Part shown: piece by piece, positions 1-6,821 of the stretch | Position numbering within the stretch: position 1 is the stretch's first letter | Layout of the letters: each line of letters starts with the position of its first letter | Source: Melioribacteraceae bacterium | Lineage (GTDB): Bacteria > Bacteroidota > Ignavibacteria > Ignavibacteriales > Melioribacteraceae | Assembly (NCBI GenBank): GCA_023230485.1 | Contig: JALNXG010000045.1 | Span: 1 to 32,105 of the forward strand | Length of the DNA stretch: 32,105 nt | Reading direction: 5' to 3' | Translations under genes and position numbers: made by a program | Notes under the pieces: model-generated | What the model saw: the letters and a program-made list of their open reading frames with translations, nothing else | Told to the model about the DNA's origin: nothing | The model's database searches: none

Positions 1-876
1 ATAGAAAAAGGTGAGCCGGTAAATTTCATTGCATCTTCTGAAACTAACCCTTCTGATATTCCAACAGATGACTTATCACAAGCATTAGAAATGCAGAGGC
101 AAAAAAGATATGATGAAGCAATAGCTCTTTTCCTAGAGGTATTTAAGAAAAACAAAGAAGAACTCGTTGGTAAATATGCTCTAACAAAAATAGAGGAATG
201 TTTTACTCAATCCGGAAGGAAAGATTATTTAAACTTCTCTGAAAAAGAGATAAAACCAAATATTACAGTAGGAACTGAAACTTATGTAATTGCTCTTGAA
301 TTAGAAGCACATCAGATGGTAAATGCAGGTGAATATTCCGGTGCTATAAATAATCTTACTACTATCCTATCAAAGTATAACTTAAATGAAAACATAGAGA
401 AGAATACATTATTTACACTCGGTAGTATTTATACACTTTTCGCAGATAACAAAACAGGTGCAGATAATTATTTCATTACACTAAAAGCAAAATATCCGGA
501 AGATGACTTAACGAGTCAGATAGAGATAATAAAGCGAATGGGTAATAGTTTAGCAGGTGATAAAAAGATAATATTACCAAATCCTGAAATAAAATCAGAA
601 ACAGAAAACAATAACGAAGAGATAAGCATCTCGAACTATCCAAACCCCTTTAATCCCACCACTACTATAAGTTTTGCTCTGCCTCAAAGCGGTAATATAA
701 AACTTATTGTTTATGATGCCTTAGGGAGAGAAGCAGCAATACTTGCAGACGGAATGTTTGAAGTGGGAAAGCATAATATAAAATTTGATGGAAGTAATCT
801 CTCCAGTGGAATATATTTCTATCGGATTACTACCCCTGCCACAATTATTACTAAAAAAATGATTTTAGTTAAGTAG
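1..876 (+). CDS. Secreted TPR-like protein with T9SS C-terminal sorting domain (5' truncated)
   Basis: The frame is open from base 1, so the gene begins outside the window and 291 residues are visible. The first ~165 visible residues are helical with a TPR-like character (for example the stretch QKRYDEAIALFLEVF, then a second unit near NAGEYSGAINNLTTIL), suggesting a helical repeat or scaffold domain. The last 79 residues (213-291) form a typical Por-secretion/type IX sorting domain: it opens with YPNPFNPTTTISFALP, contains the VYDALG and SSGIYFYRI motifs, and ends in KKMILVK. Proteins with this tail are exported through the outer membrane by the type IX system, and the tail is removed. The catalytic or binding role of the missing N-terminal part cannot be told. 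The gene converges with the M49 peptidase gene across a shared terminator. Confidence 0.85.
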   Translation: MEKGEPVNFIASSETNPSDIPTDDLSQALEMQRQKRYDEAIALFLEVFKKNKEELVGKYALTKIEECFTQSGRKDYLNFSEKEIKPNITVGTETYVIALELEAHQMVNAGEYSGAINNLTTILSKYNLNENIEKNTLFTLGSIYTLFADNKTGADNYFITLKAKYPEDDLTSQIEIIKRMGNSLAGDKKIILPNPEIKSETENNNEEISISNYPNPFNPTTTISFALPQSGNIKLIVYDALGREAAILADGMFEVGKHNIKFDGSNLSSGIYFYRITTPATIITKKMILVK

Positions 877-892
877 TATCAAAGAATTATAA

Positions 893-921
893 ATTGCCGT
901 GAGAATATTTCTCACGGCAAT
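893..921. terminator. Bidirectional hairpin terminator
   Basis: A perfect 13-bp inverted repeat (893-905 paired with 909-921, loop TAT) lies in the 54-bp gap between two convergent genes. The stem starts ATTGCCGTGAGAA. The flanks are A/T rich on both sides (CTTAAATTATTAATT on +, TTTATAATTC on -), so it can end transcripts from both genes. Confidence 0.8.
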
Positions 922-930
922 CTTAAATTA

Positions 931-2982
931 TTAATTATATGTCGGCAGGAATGAGAATTTATTTGAATAATAAATCATCTGAGTAGTAAAATCTTCCGGA
1001 TATTCAACAATTATATCGATGATCGTATTCCCATCCATAACAGGTTTCAATATAGGATTAATAAAACCGGCATATGGCGCGATTTTAAGTTTTGCATAAC
1101 GAGCTAATACTTCTTTATGAATTTCAGGATCGACTTTTACGGCATAATTTTCTACAAGATTTTTTCCAGCTTGAAAATCACCCTCCGATTTAATCCTCTG
1201 AATATCGCGAAGTAACTCACCAAATAAGCTTTTGAGTTTTTCATAATCATTGACTACAAAATATGTTTTGCCGTCTTTAACTTTTTTCTCAATTACATTA
1301 TCCTTAGCACCTTTTTCATAAGCCCATTTGGCTATTAGCATACGGTTACGCATATGTGCTTGTTCAATGTTATCCCCTATTCTGATTCGTGCAAGTTGTG
1401 TAAGGAGAGCATTGCGAATATATGAATCGTACTGCGCTTTGCCTGCTTCGAGCGATGGCATTACTCCGATATCAACTAATTTTTTATCGAACACATAATA
1501 CAATGCTACAAGATCGGCACGTGCTTCTTCTAAAGTGGAAGAATAATTTTTCAATGTTTCATTCGGCTGACCTACACCCGGATTTAACTGTCCCGAACCA
1601 TGACCAATCGCTTCGTGCATATCGGTATGAAGATCATCACTCAATGCACCATATTCTTTTGCTCTTTTTATCTGTTCATCGGAATAAGCAAACTCCTCCA
1701 ATACTCCGCTTGTAGCTGATGCCATATTATAGGCATGAACTATATTGCCGAGATTGACCGATTTCGACCCATAATCTTTTCTTATCCAATCGGCATTTGG
1801 AAGATTTACTCCGATAGGAGTAGATGGAGATGAATCACCCGATTCCGAAACCACAGTTATTACCTTGCCCGAAATACCTGTAACGTTTTTCTTTTTATGT
1901 CCCGGCATTAATGGAGAATTATCCTCGAACCACTGTGCATTATCTGTTATTGTTTTAATTCTTTTTGTGGCTTCCAAATCCTTAAACGAAACAATAGATT
2001 CAAATGAAGCACGGTATCCAAGCGGATCACCATAAGTCTCAATAAATCCATTCACTACATCGATTAATGATTCAGTGTCTTTTACCCATTCGATTGAGTA
2101 TTCATCAAATTTTTTAAGTTCGCCCGTTTTATAATAATCTATCAACAACTGTAAAGTTTTTTTCTGTTGATTGTTTTCGGCAACTGTAACCGCCAATTCC
2201 AGCCAATGAACTATCTGCTCAATAGCTTTTGTGTACATTCCGCCAACTTTCCAAACTTTCTCTTGAACCTTTCCATTCTCTTTTACCATTTTGGAATTAA
2301 GTCCATAAGAAACAGGTGTGGAATCTTTTGGGTCAACTGTAGTTTTATAATATTCTTCCACTTCCTTTTGTGTTACGCCTTCGTAATAATTTATTGCAGA
2401 AGTTTTTATTAAATCTACATCAGGTGATTGATTTGTTTTTATCGCATCCACATTCGGATCGAAAATAATTGGTTTCAGTTTTTTAAGAAGTGTGTTTGCG
2501 TTCTCTCCTGATTGAAGAGGAAGGAGTTCGTCATTAGTTCCGGCGACCAATCTCTCAAAATATTGAAAAGAAAATTCAGGTGTGAATTTTCGATTAGAAT
2601 AATGATGATGAATACCATTCGAGAACCATACACGTTTGGTATATTCTAAAAATTTTGCAAATTCAGGATCGGTTCTATCTCCTTTATAATCTTTTAGAAT
2701 AGCTTCGAGTGTGCGTTTTATATAAAGATTATGTTTATAATTTTGATCGAAGATTATTTCTCTTCCACTTTGAGCTGCCATCGAAAGATAATAAAGAAGT
2801 TCTTTTTGCTTTAGCGAAAGCTCTTCAAATCCGGGTATCTGATATCGCTGAATTTTGAGATCGGCAAATTGCTCGGTTACATACTTGAAATCTTTCTCCT
2901 TGACTGCGGGTTCCGGCTTACTGCAATTCATAACTATTAATCCCACTAAAATAAATGACAAAATATATTTTACTCTTTTCAT
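931..2982 (-). CDS. M49 family (dipeptidyl peptidase III-like) lipoprotein
   Basis: A 683-aa zinc peptidase of the M49 family, which removes dipeptides from the N-termini of short peptides. The zinc signature HEAIGH is at residues 456-461 (the family form is HExxGH, with one residue more than the usual HExxH), and the second signature EEARAD is at 485-490, supplying the third ligand Glu. The length matches the family. The N-terminus (MKRVKYILSFILVGLIVMNC) is a lipoprotein signal with the lipobox Cys at residue 20, so the enzyme is probably membrane-anchored and extracytoplasmic, as in Bacteroidetes homologues. An AGGAA ribosome site precedes the ATG. It is the last gene of the leftward run of envelope genes, separated from the next one by 435 bp, so it may have its own promoter. 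I am confident of the family and less sure of the substrate. Confidence 0.9.
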   Translation of the reverse strand: MKRVKYILSFILVGLIVMNCSKPEPAVKEKDFKYVTEQFADLKIQRYQIPGFEELSLKQKELLYYLSMAAQSGREIIFDQNYKHNLYIKRTLEAILKDYKGDRTDPEFAKFLEYTKRVWFSNGIHHHYSNRKFTPEFSFQYFERLVAGTNDELLPLQSGENANTLLKKLKPIIFDPNVDAIKTNQSPDVDLIKTSAINYYEGVTQKEVEEYYKTTVDPKDSTPVSYGLNSKMVKENGKVQEKVWKVGGMYTKAIEQIVHWLELAVTVAENNQQKKTLQLLIDYYKTGELKKFDEYSIEWVKDTESLIDVVNGFIETYGDPLGYRASFESIVSFKDLEATKRIKTITDNAQWFEDNSPLMPGHKKKNVTGISGKVITVVSESGDSSPSTPIGVNLPNADWIRKDYGSKSVNLGNIVHAYNMASATSGVLEEFAYSDEQIKRAKEYGALSDDLHTDMHEAIGHGSGQLNPGVGQPNETLKNYSSTLEEARADLVALYYVFDKKLVDIGVMPSLEAGKAQYDSYIRNALLTQLARIRIGDNIEQAHMRNRMLIAKWAYEKGAKDNVIEKKVKDGKTYFVVNDYEKLKSLFGELLRDIQRIKSEGDFQAGKNLVENYAVKVDPEIHKEVLARYAKLKIAPYAGFINPILKPVMDGNTIIDIIVEYPEDFTTQMIYYSNKFSFLPTYN

Positions 2983-3417
2983 AAACGATTCCTAAAAGTT
3001 ATAGTTTATTTTCTTATTGAGTGCTTAAAATATGATTTTTGTGATTTGATTACAAAGAAAGTTTTTAAGCGGTAGTGGAAGTGTTTAAAAGGTACTCATT
3101 CGGTAAGGAGAAGAGGAGGATGCTGAGGTGGTGTGGAGAGATGGGTGTGGAACAATAGATAATCGAGATTATTATTACCTTTAACGTTTTAAGAGAGACA
3201 CTATATTTTGCGTTGTGGAGGGAGACTTCTTTGACTACAAGGTAACCATTTTACGATATTAGTAGTTGGAGAAGCTACTATTCTGGAAATGGGGGTACTC
3301 TGTCTGTGTAAGGAAATCAGAAATAAAAATTAAAATTTTTATACCGAAATTGAATTAATAATAAATATCCCCGCCACTTTTTGCATAATTTCCGGGCGGG
3401 GGTATTTTATAAAAATG
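2983..3417. other. 435-bp non-coding gap with a G-rich patch
   Basis: No credible gene is visible on either strand. Bases about 3070-3160 are markedly G-rich on the + strand (a run of GGAGAAGAGGAGG and GGTGGTGTGGAGAG), unlike the surrounding AT-rich DNA. A small 6-bp hairpin is at 3260-3265/3275-3280. The right end holds the terminator of the PA14 gene (listed separately), and the left end must contain the promoter of the M49 gene, though I could not identify convincing boxes. Confidence 0.5.
3363..3408 (-). terminator. Terminator of the PA14 lipoprotein gene
   Basis: A GC-rich stem of ATATCCCCGCC (within 3364-3375) against GGCGGGGGTAT (3395-3405), with one G-T pair, lies 10 bp past the stop of the leftward gene. 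It is followed on the minus strand by an A/T-rich stretch, ATTTATTATTAATT. It also has TTTTAT on the plus side and could work both ways. Confidence 0.7.
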
Positions 3418-4323
3418 TTAGAATGAGTCAGGAAGTTTAATTGATTCAGCCGGAATTATTACTTTCGCACCTGTAGGTTTAGTCCAGAATAATCGCATTG
3501 CTATGTTATAACGCGGTCCTTGGAAATAGTCTACTCTGAGTTTATGATCGCCTGCGGTTAAAGCAACTTTTGTGGAGGTTACTTCATAATAACCATGTGT
3601 TCCATCTGCATCAACAACTAATTTATCATCAATGTATAATTTCGAGCCATCATCAGATCCGAGAGTAAATGAGTATTCGCCTGCTTCTGTAACAACAAGC
3701 TTTCCATCAAAGCGAATTCCAAACCACTCAACCAATCCGCCAGGCACACCCGGAAAACCATCACTAAATGATCGCGTCGATACATCCAAATTAGGAGCAA
3801 GAACCATACTCTTTACTTGCATAGTCGCGAAATCAGGAAGTTTTGCTGTATTTGCAGGAAGTTCATATACTCTTCCAATTAATCCTTTACCTGCTAATAA
3901 ATTATTTCCGAATGCTGATGAAGTAACTCCGTATACTTGAGTGGTTGTATTTGTAGTAGTCCCCTTTGGAGTTTTTACTACAATATCATTTCCCTGCGGA
4001 CTTGTATCTATATTTGCAGGAACTCTAACAGTAATTTTTGATTGCTCTATTAGTTCAATGATACCTGCAATCTGTTGAGATGTTGCTCTGCTCTTAAAGA
4101 ACACATTTACGCTCGAGGTTTTTGTTCCGAAATTCTCACCTTTTATATAAATATATCCATTGGCAAGCGCAACCGAAGGGAAAATCTCACTGATTTTCGG
4201 ATCAGCTTTATAATCGCTATCGTCCGCCATATCTGGCGAAGCCGGGTCATCGCTCTTACTGCATCCGGCTAAGAAGATAATCGCTAAAAATAATATCGAT
4301 ATATGTCTATAAATTATTTTCAT
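3418..4323 (-). CDS. Lipoprotein with IPT/TIG and PA14 domains
   Basis: A 301-aa exported protein. Residues 1-21 are a lipoprotein signal ending in the lipobox LAGC, followed by an acidic, Asp/Ser/Pro-rich linker. Residues ~43-130 fit an immunoglobulin-like IPT/TIG domain (ISEIFPSVALANGYIYIKGENFG is the usual opening, with G-NFG near the start). Residues ~145-295 fit a PA14 domain: FSDGFPG, EWFGIRFDGKLVV, GEYSFTLGSDDGSKLYIDD and GDHKLRVDYFQGP are typical. PA14 domains usually bind carbohydrate or act as adhesion modules, so a surface glycan-binding role is inferred. The start is chosen on the signal peptide and an AAAGGA ribosome site. A terminator follows directly. Confidence 0.85.
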   Translation of the reverse strand: MKIIYRHISILFLAIIFLAGCSKSDDPASPDMADDSDYKADPKISEIFPSVALANGYIYIKGENFGTKTSSVNVFFKSRATSQQIAGIIELIEQSKITVRVPANIDTSPQGNDIVVKTPKGTTTNTTTQVYGVTSSAFGNNLLAGKGLIGRVYELPANTAKLPDFATMQVKSMVLAPNLDVSTRSFSDGFPGVPGGLVEWFGIRFDGKLVVTEAGEYSFTLGSDDGSKLYIDDKLVVDADGTHGYYEVTSTKVALTAGDHKLRVDYFQGPRYNIAMRLFWTKPTGAKVIIPAESIKLPDSF

Positions 4324-4431
4324 ATTCTTGTTCCTTTTTTATTCTTTTTTTAAGTCTACTTTATTTGTCAAACCATTATCCACAGCTTTTTTATATTATT
4401 GAAACTACTACTTCATCAGCGATATTTTTCT

Positions 4432-5520
4432 CTATTTCATCAAAAGCATTTTTTGATTGATATTTATTCCTTCTGATCTCAAGCTATAGATATACATTCC
4501 GCTAGCGAGATTAGAAGCGTTAAAATTAACTGTATGGAAACCTGCGTCTTTTGTTCCATTTACTAAATCTGCTACTTCATTTCCAAGAATGTCATATACC
4601 TTCAATTGAACATTTCCTGATTTTGGAAGTGCATAGGTTATATTGGTTGTTGGGTTAAATGGATTAGGATAATTTTGATACAATTTGAAATCGTTCGGCA
4701 TAGTAGCAAAATCTTCTTCTATTCCGGTAGCACTTCCTCGTCCTTCTGAATAACTAACATTATTAACATCTACAATTCCTGAATTTGCTATAACTCCCTC
4801 TTTAAAAGAAACTGTAACTTGCTCACCTGTTTTTGTTATAAATCCATAAGAAATTGATGTAGTAGTGGTTCCATTTACCGTATGTGTTTCTTCACTTCTC
4901 ACTCTAAGACAGTCTAACGTTTTTCCATCAGGTGTTTTTAATTTACCATATCCATCAACTGTATATTTTTCGCTCGAAATTAATGGAATTGAATTAACTA
5001 TATTTTGTCCAAAGAAAGAAGTTATACTTTCTGTAACTCCGTTAATGCTTATAGTTGCCGTGGAATTATAAGTTATCGGCAAATTATAAAGAACTCTTGC
5101 CGGATTATATTTTACCTTAATTGTGGTATTTATTCCTTGCACAGTAGTGTTTGTACCAATTCCATTAAGTTGATATTTGCCGCCAACTATTGAAGTATGC
5201 AACCAAGACTGAGCCGGTATACCTTGACTTACTGTTTCATAATAAAGCGAATATTGAGTGCCTGGGTATTCAGCTAAATATGGTGAGCTGCTTACTGATT
5301 TACCTTGAGAGTTGTAAGTCATATCAAAAGTTAATGCGCTAAAATCATAAACCTGTTGACCGATGCCACCAATATCAATTGAAGTTAAAGTGTTATTTAC
5401 ATGTGTAGTAAATGTATAATCTTGCTGATAAAATAAAGCAACATCAGATTCTGTAATTGATATCTGAGCTTGGACACTCGCAAAGCATAGAGCTAATACT
5501 AGTAGTATATATTTTTTCAT
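4432..5520 (-). CDS. T9SS-sorted secreted protein, N-terminal part unknown
   Basis: A 362-aa protein with a signal peptide (MKKYILLVLALCFASVQAQ, cleavage probably after AQA-type residues ~18) and a C-terminal type IX sorting domain at 284-362 (YPNPFNPTTNITYALP to KMLLMK). The middle ~260 residues are Thr/Ser/Asn-rich beta-structure with no family I recognise. The start used here is the internal ATG at 5520: an upstream in-frame ATG exists at 5562, but only the 5520 start gives a signal peptide, and it has an AGAGGG ribosome site 5 nt before it. That ribosome site lies in a possible regulatory hairpin (see 5527-5596). It is co-oriented with the upstream lipoprotein gene 82 nt away, so probably the same transcript. 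Confidence 0.85.
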   Translation of the reverse strand: MKKYILLVLALCFASVQAQISITESDVALFYQQDYTFTTHVNNTLTSIDIGGIGQQVYDFSALTFDMTYNSQGKSVSSSPYLAEYPGTQYSLYYETVSQGIPAQSWLHTSIVGGKYQLNGIGTNTTVQGINTTIKVKYNPARVLYNLPITYNSTATISINGVTESITSFFGQNIVNSIPLISSEKYTVDGYGKLKTPDGKTLDCLRVRSEETHTVNGTTTTSISYGFITKTGEQVTVSFKEGVIANSGIVDVNNVSYSEGRGSATGIEEDFATMPNDFKLYQNYPNPFNPTTNITYALPKSGNVQLKVYDILGNEVADLVNGTKDAGFHTVNFNASNLASGMYIYSLRSEGININQKMLLMK

Positions 5521-5526
5521 GTTGCC

Positions 5527-5596
5527 CTCTTTCTTTAAAGAATAAAGAAAGAGCTTTTCCAAAGCCAGCCAGCAGGGGAATCGCTCTTTCTTATTT
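5527..5596 (-). promoter_or_regulatory. Three-arm alternative hairpin leader between two envelope genes
   Basis: In minus-strand transcription order there are three arms: A (5596-5583, ends AAGAAAGAGC), B (5554-5541, GCTCTTTCTTTATT) and C (5537-5527, TAAAGAAAGAG). A and B can form a 10-bp stem whose loop has an extra TTCC/GGAA helix; its U-rich 3' side resembles an intrinsic terminator of the upstream lipoprotein gene. B and C can form an 11-bp perfect stem with a 5-nt loop, and C overlaps the AGAGGG ribosome site of the 4432-5520 gene. The two stems exclude each other because they share B. The repeats are seen; the regulatory function is inferred. Confidence 0.5.
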
Positions 5597-5602
5597 GAAA
5601 TT

Positions 5603-6361
5603 TTAGTTTACTGTTACGTTTACAGATTTTACGATTTCTGCGATTAAGTAATAATCTTTACCACCTGACGAAACCTTATTATAGTTGTATTTAACAACTT
5701 GAAGCATTGCCTGTCCCGATATACCGGATAAGTCTGAAGAACTAAACGAATAACTTCCATTATCAGAAAGTGCTTCTTTAGAAAATGTTTTTCCATTGCT
5801 TACTTGTGCAATAACAACGAATATTTTACTGCTTGATCCTCCTGTCCATGTTGCCGTGAATCCGTTTTTACTTACAGCAGCATCTTTCGCCGGTGCGCTA
5901 AGTGTGAAATTTGTCGGACTATTTACAGAACCATTAATTGCAGAAACCCCATTACCGCCCGCCACTGCCCATGTATGTGCAGAACCATTAAAATTCACAT
6001 TACTCAAAGTCGCTGTTGGATTAGTTGGATTTGGTGCCATATAATAAGTTTTACCGCCGGCTTTCATTGTAGCAATTGCATTGCTATTTACCGAAACAGC
6101 ACCTGCATCAGTGCCTTCAGCTAATGAAGCGAATGCCATTTGCATCATAATTGCAGGAAATCCGGGTATCGGAGCAGCCATTTCGTATTGAATTGTTGCA
6201 AGTACACCTGCGCTTCCATCCATTTTCGGAAGTGGTTGACCACTTGCGTTTGATGATCCGCCTGGAGTTGATGGTTCGGTTGGACTATCTTCACTTTTGC
6301 ATCCTGTAAAACTGATTGCCACAACTAATAATAAAACTGATAATAATCTAAAATATTTCAT
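5603..6361 (-). CDS. Lipoprotein of unknown function
   Basis: A 252-aa protein with a lipoprotein signal (residues 1-21, ending FTGC) followed by a Ser/Pro/Gly-rich linker (EDSPTEPSTPGGSSNASG). The mature part is rich in Ala, Ser, Asn, Val and Thr, suggesting beta-sandwich structure; the last third (TFSKEALSDNGSYSFSSSDL) looks like an Ig-like or carbohydrate-binding-like fold, but I recognise no named family. A strong AAAGGAGG ribosome site precedes the ATG, the best one in the neighbourhood, which suggests high expression. It sits between the small receiver-like gene (58 nt upstream) and the T9SS protein gene. Probably exposed on the cell surface or in the periplasm. Confidence 0.75.
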   Translation of the reverse strand: MKYFRLLSVLLLVVAISFTGCKSEDSPTEPSTPGGSSNASGQPLPKMDGSAGVLATIQYEMAAPIPGFPAIMMQMAFASLAEGTDAGAVSVNSNAIATMKAGGKTYYMAPNPTNPTATLSNVNFNGSAHTWAVAGGNGVSAINGSVNSPTNFTLSAPAKDAAVSKNGFTATWTGGSSSKIFVVIAQVSNGKTFSKEALSDNGSYSFSSSDLSGISGQAMLQVVKYNYNKVSSGGKDYYLIAEIVKSVNVTVN

Positions 6362-6419
6362 GTTGCCTCCTTTAATTTATAATTTTGTTTTTATTGTAAT
6401 CTTTTGATTCACCTTCCCA

Positions 6420-6626
6420 TTAAATCAAATTTTTGTTGTCTTTACTTTTAAGCTCGAAGCTTTGCGGATTAGCAATTATATACTCTATATCCATTTTTTC
6501 GCAGATGCATTCGGCGGCCGATTTGTCTGTTACAGTAATCAAACTGAACCCCTCTTTTGAAAGAAGTTCTCTTAATTTTTTTAGCCGCTCCTTGCCAGAA
6601 TCGATAATGAGTATATTTCCGTTCAT
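6420..6626 (-). CDS. Small degenerate receiver-like protein
   Basis: A 68-aa reading frame matching the first half of a response-regulator receiver fold: strand 1 NILIIDSG with Asp9 kept but the second acidic residue replaced by Ser10, helix 1 RLKKLRELLSKEGF, strand 2 SLITVTD, helix 2, then strand 3 EYIIANP. The position of the phosphorylated Asp is Asn53, and the protein stops soon after, so strands 4-5 and the Thr/Lys switch residues are missing. No coding sequence follows that could be the lost half, since only 58 nt remain before the next gene. It may be a non-phosphorylatable adaptor or a remnant. The ribosome site is weak. It lies downstream of the sigma-54 activator gene, with a possible sigma-54 promoter 30-45 nt upstream of its ATG. 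Confidence 0.5.
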   Translation of the reverse strand: MNGNILIIDSGKERLKKLRELLSKEGFSLITVTDKSAAECICEKMDIEYIIANPQSFELKSKDNKNLI

Positions 6627-6655
6627 CTATTTTCTTTTATTTATAGATTACATTA

Positions 6656-6671
6656 CTCAAAGGACATGCCA
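6656..6671 (-). promoter_or_regulatory. Weak sigma-54-like -24/-12 element upstream of the receiver-like gene
   Basis: On the minus strand TGGCATG, then 4 nt, then TTTGAG-type bases fit the sigma-54 spacing (TGGCACG-N4-TTGCA) at the -24 GG and the -12 G, but the usual C of -12 GC is an A. A start near 6645 would give a ~19-nt leader for the gene at 6626. It is weak on its own; the neighbouring activator gene and the dyad ~75-90 bp upstream make it worth noting. Confidence 0.3.
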
Positions 6672-6701
6672 TCTCAATTGGGGACTATAAAGGGGATATC
6701 G

Positions 6702-6717
6702 TGGCTTATTTGTTGCA
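6702..6717 (+). promoter_or_regulatory. Sigma-54-type -24/-12 element pointing rightward
   Basis: TGGCTTATTTGTTGCA has TGGC and TTGCA at exact consensus spacing (GG-N10-GC). It points into the 3' end of the sigma-54 activator gene, so a transcript would be antisense to it or a short non-coding RNA; no rightward gene follows. Its TGTTGCA also matches the half-site of the nearby dyad, so it may instead be part of an activator-binding region. Confidence 0.35.
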
Positions 6718-6743
6718 GTAGGACAACTTATCTTATTTTGAGG

Positions 6744-6761
6744 TGTTGCATATTTGCGACA
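6744..6761. promoter_or_regulatory. Dyad TGTTGCA-N4-TGCGACA, possible enhancer site
   Basis: TGTTGCA (6744-6750) and TGCGACA (6755-6761) form an inverted repeat with one mismatch around TATT. They are nested within a wider perfect inverted repeat, GACAACTT (6722-6729) and AAGTTGTC (6765-6772). A third TGTTGCA is at 6711-6717. The position, 70-100 bp upstream of the leftward sigma-54-like element, is where activator-binding sites usually lie. Binding by the adjacent Fis-type activator is inferred. Confidence 0.35.
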
Positions 6762-6821
6762 AAGAAGTTGTCAAAGCTGAGGATTTAAAAGAATTTCGGT
6801 CATTGAAGAACGAGTGAGCGT

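Noticed and set aside
3120..3158. ATG with a GGAGG just upstream and a 12-residue frame
   Set aside because: The GGAGG touches the ATG with no spacing, and the peptide is very short and has no recognisable pattern; the G-rich context makes chance matches likely.
3260..3280. Hairpin TAGTAG/CTACTA in the 435-bp gap
   Set aside because: Only 6 AT-rich pairs with a 9-nt loop and no T-run; it is too weak to call.
5521..5562. Upstream ATG at 5562 for the T9SS protein
   Set aside because: It would place 14 charged and polar residues before the signal peptide and lies within the hairpin region without a ribosome site.
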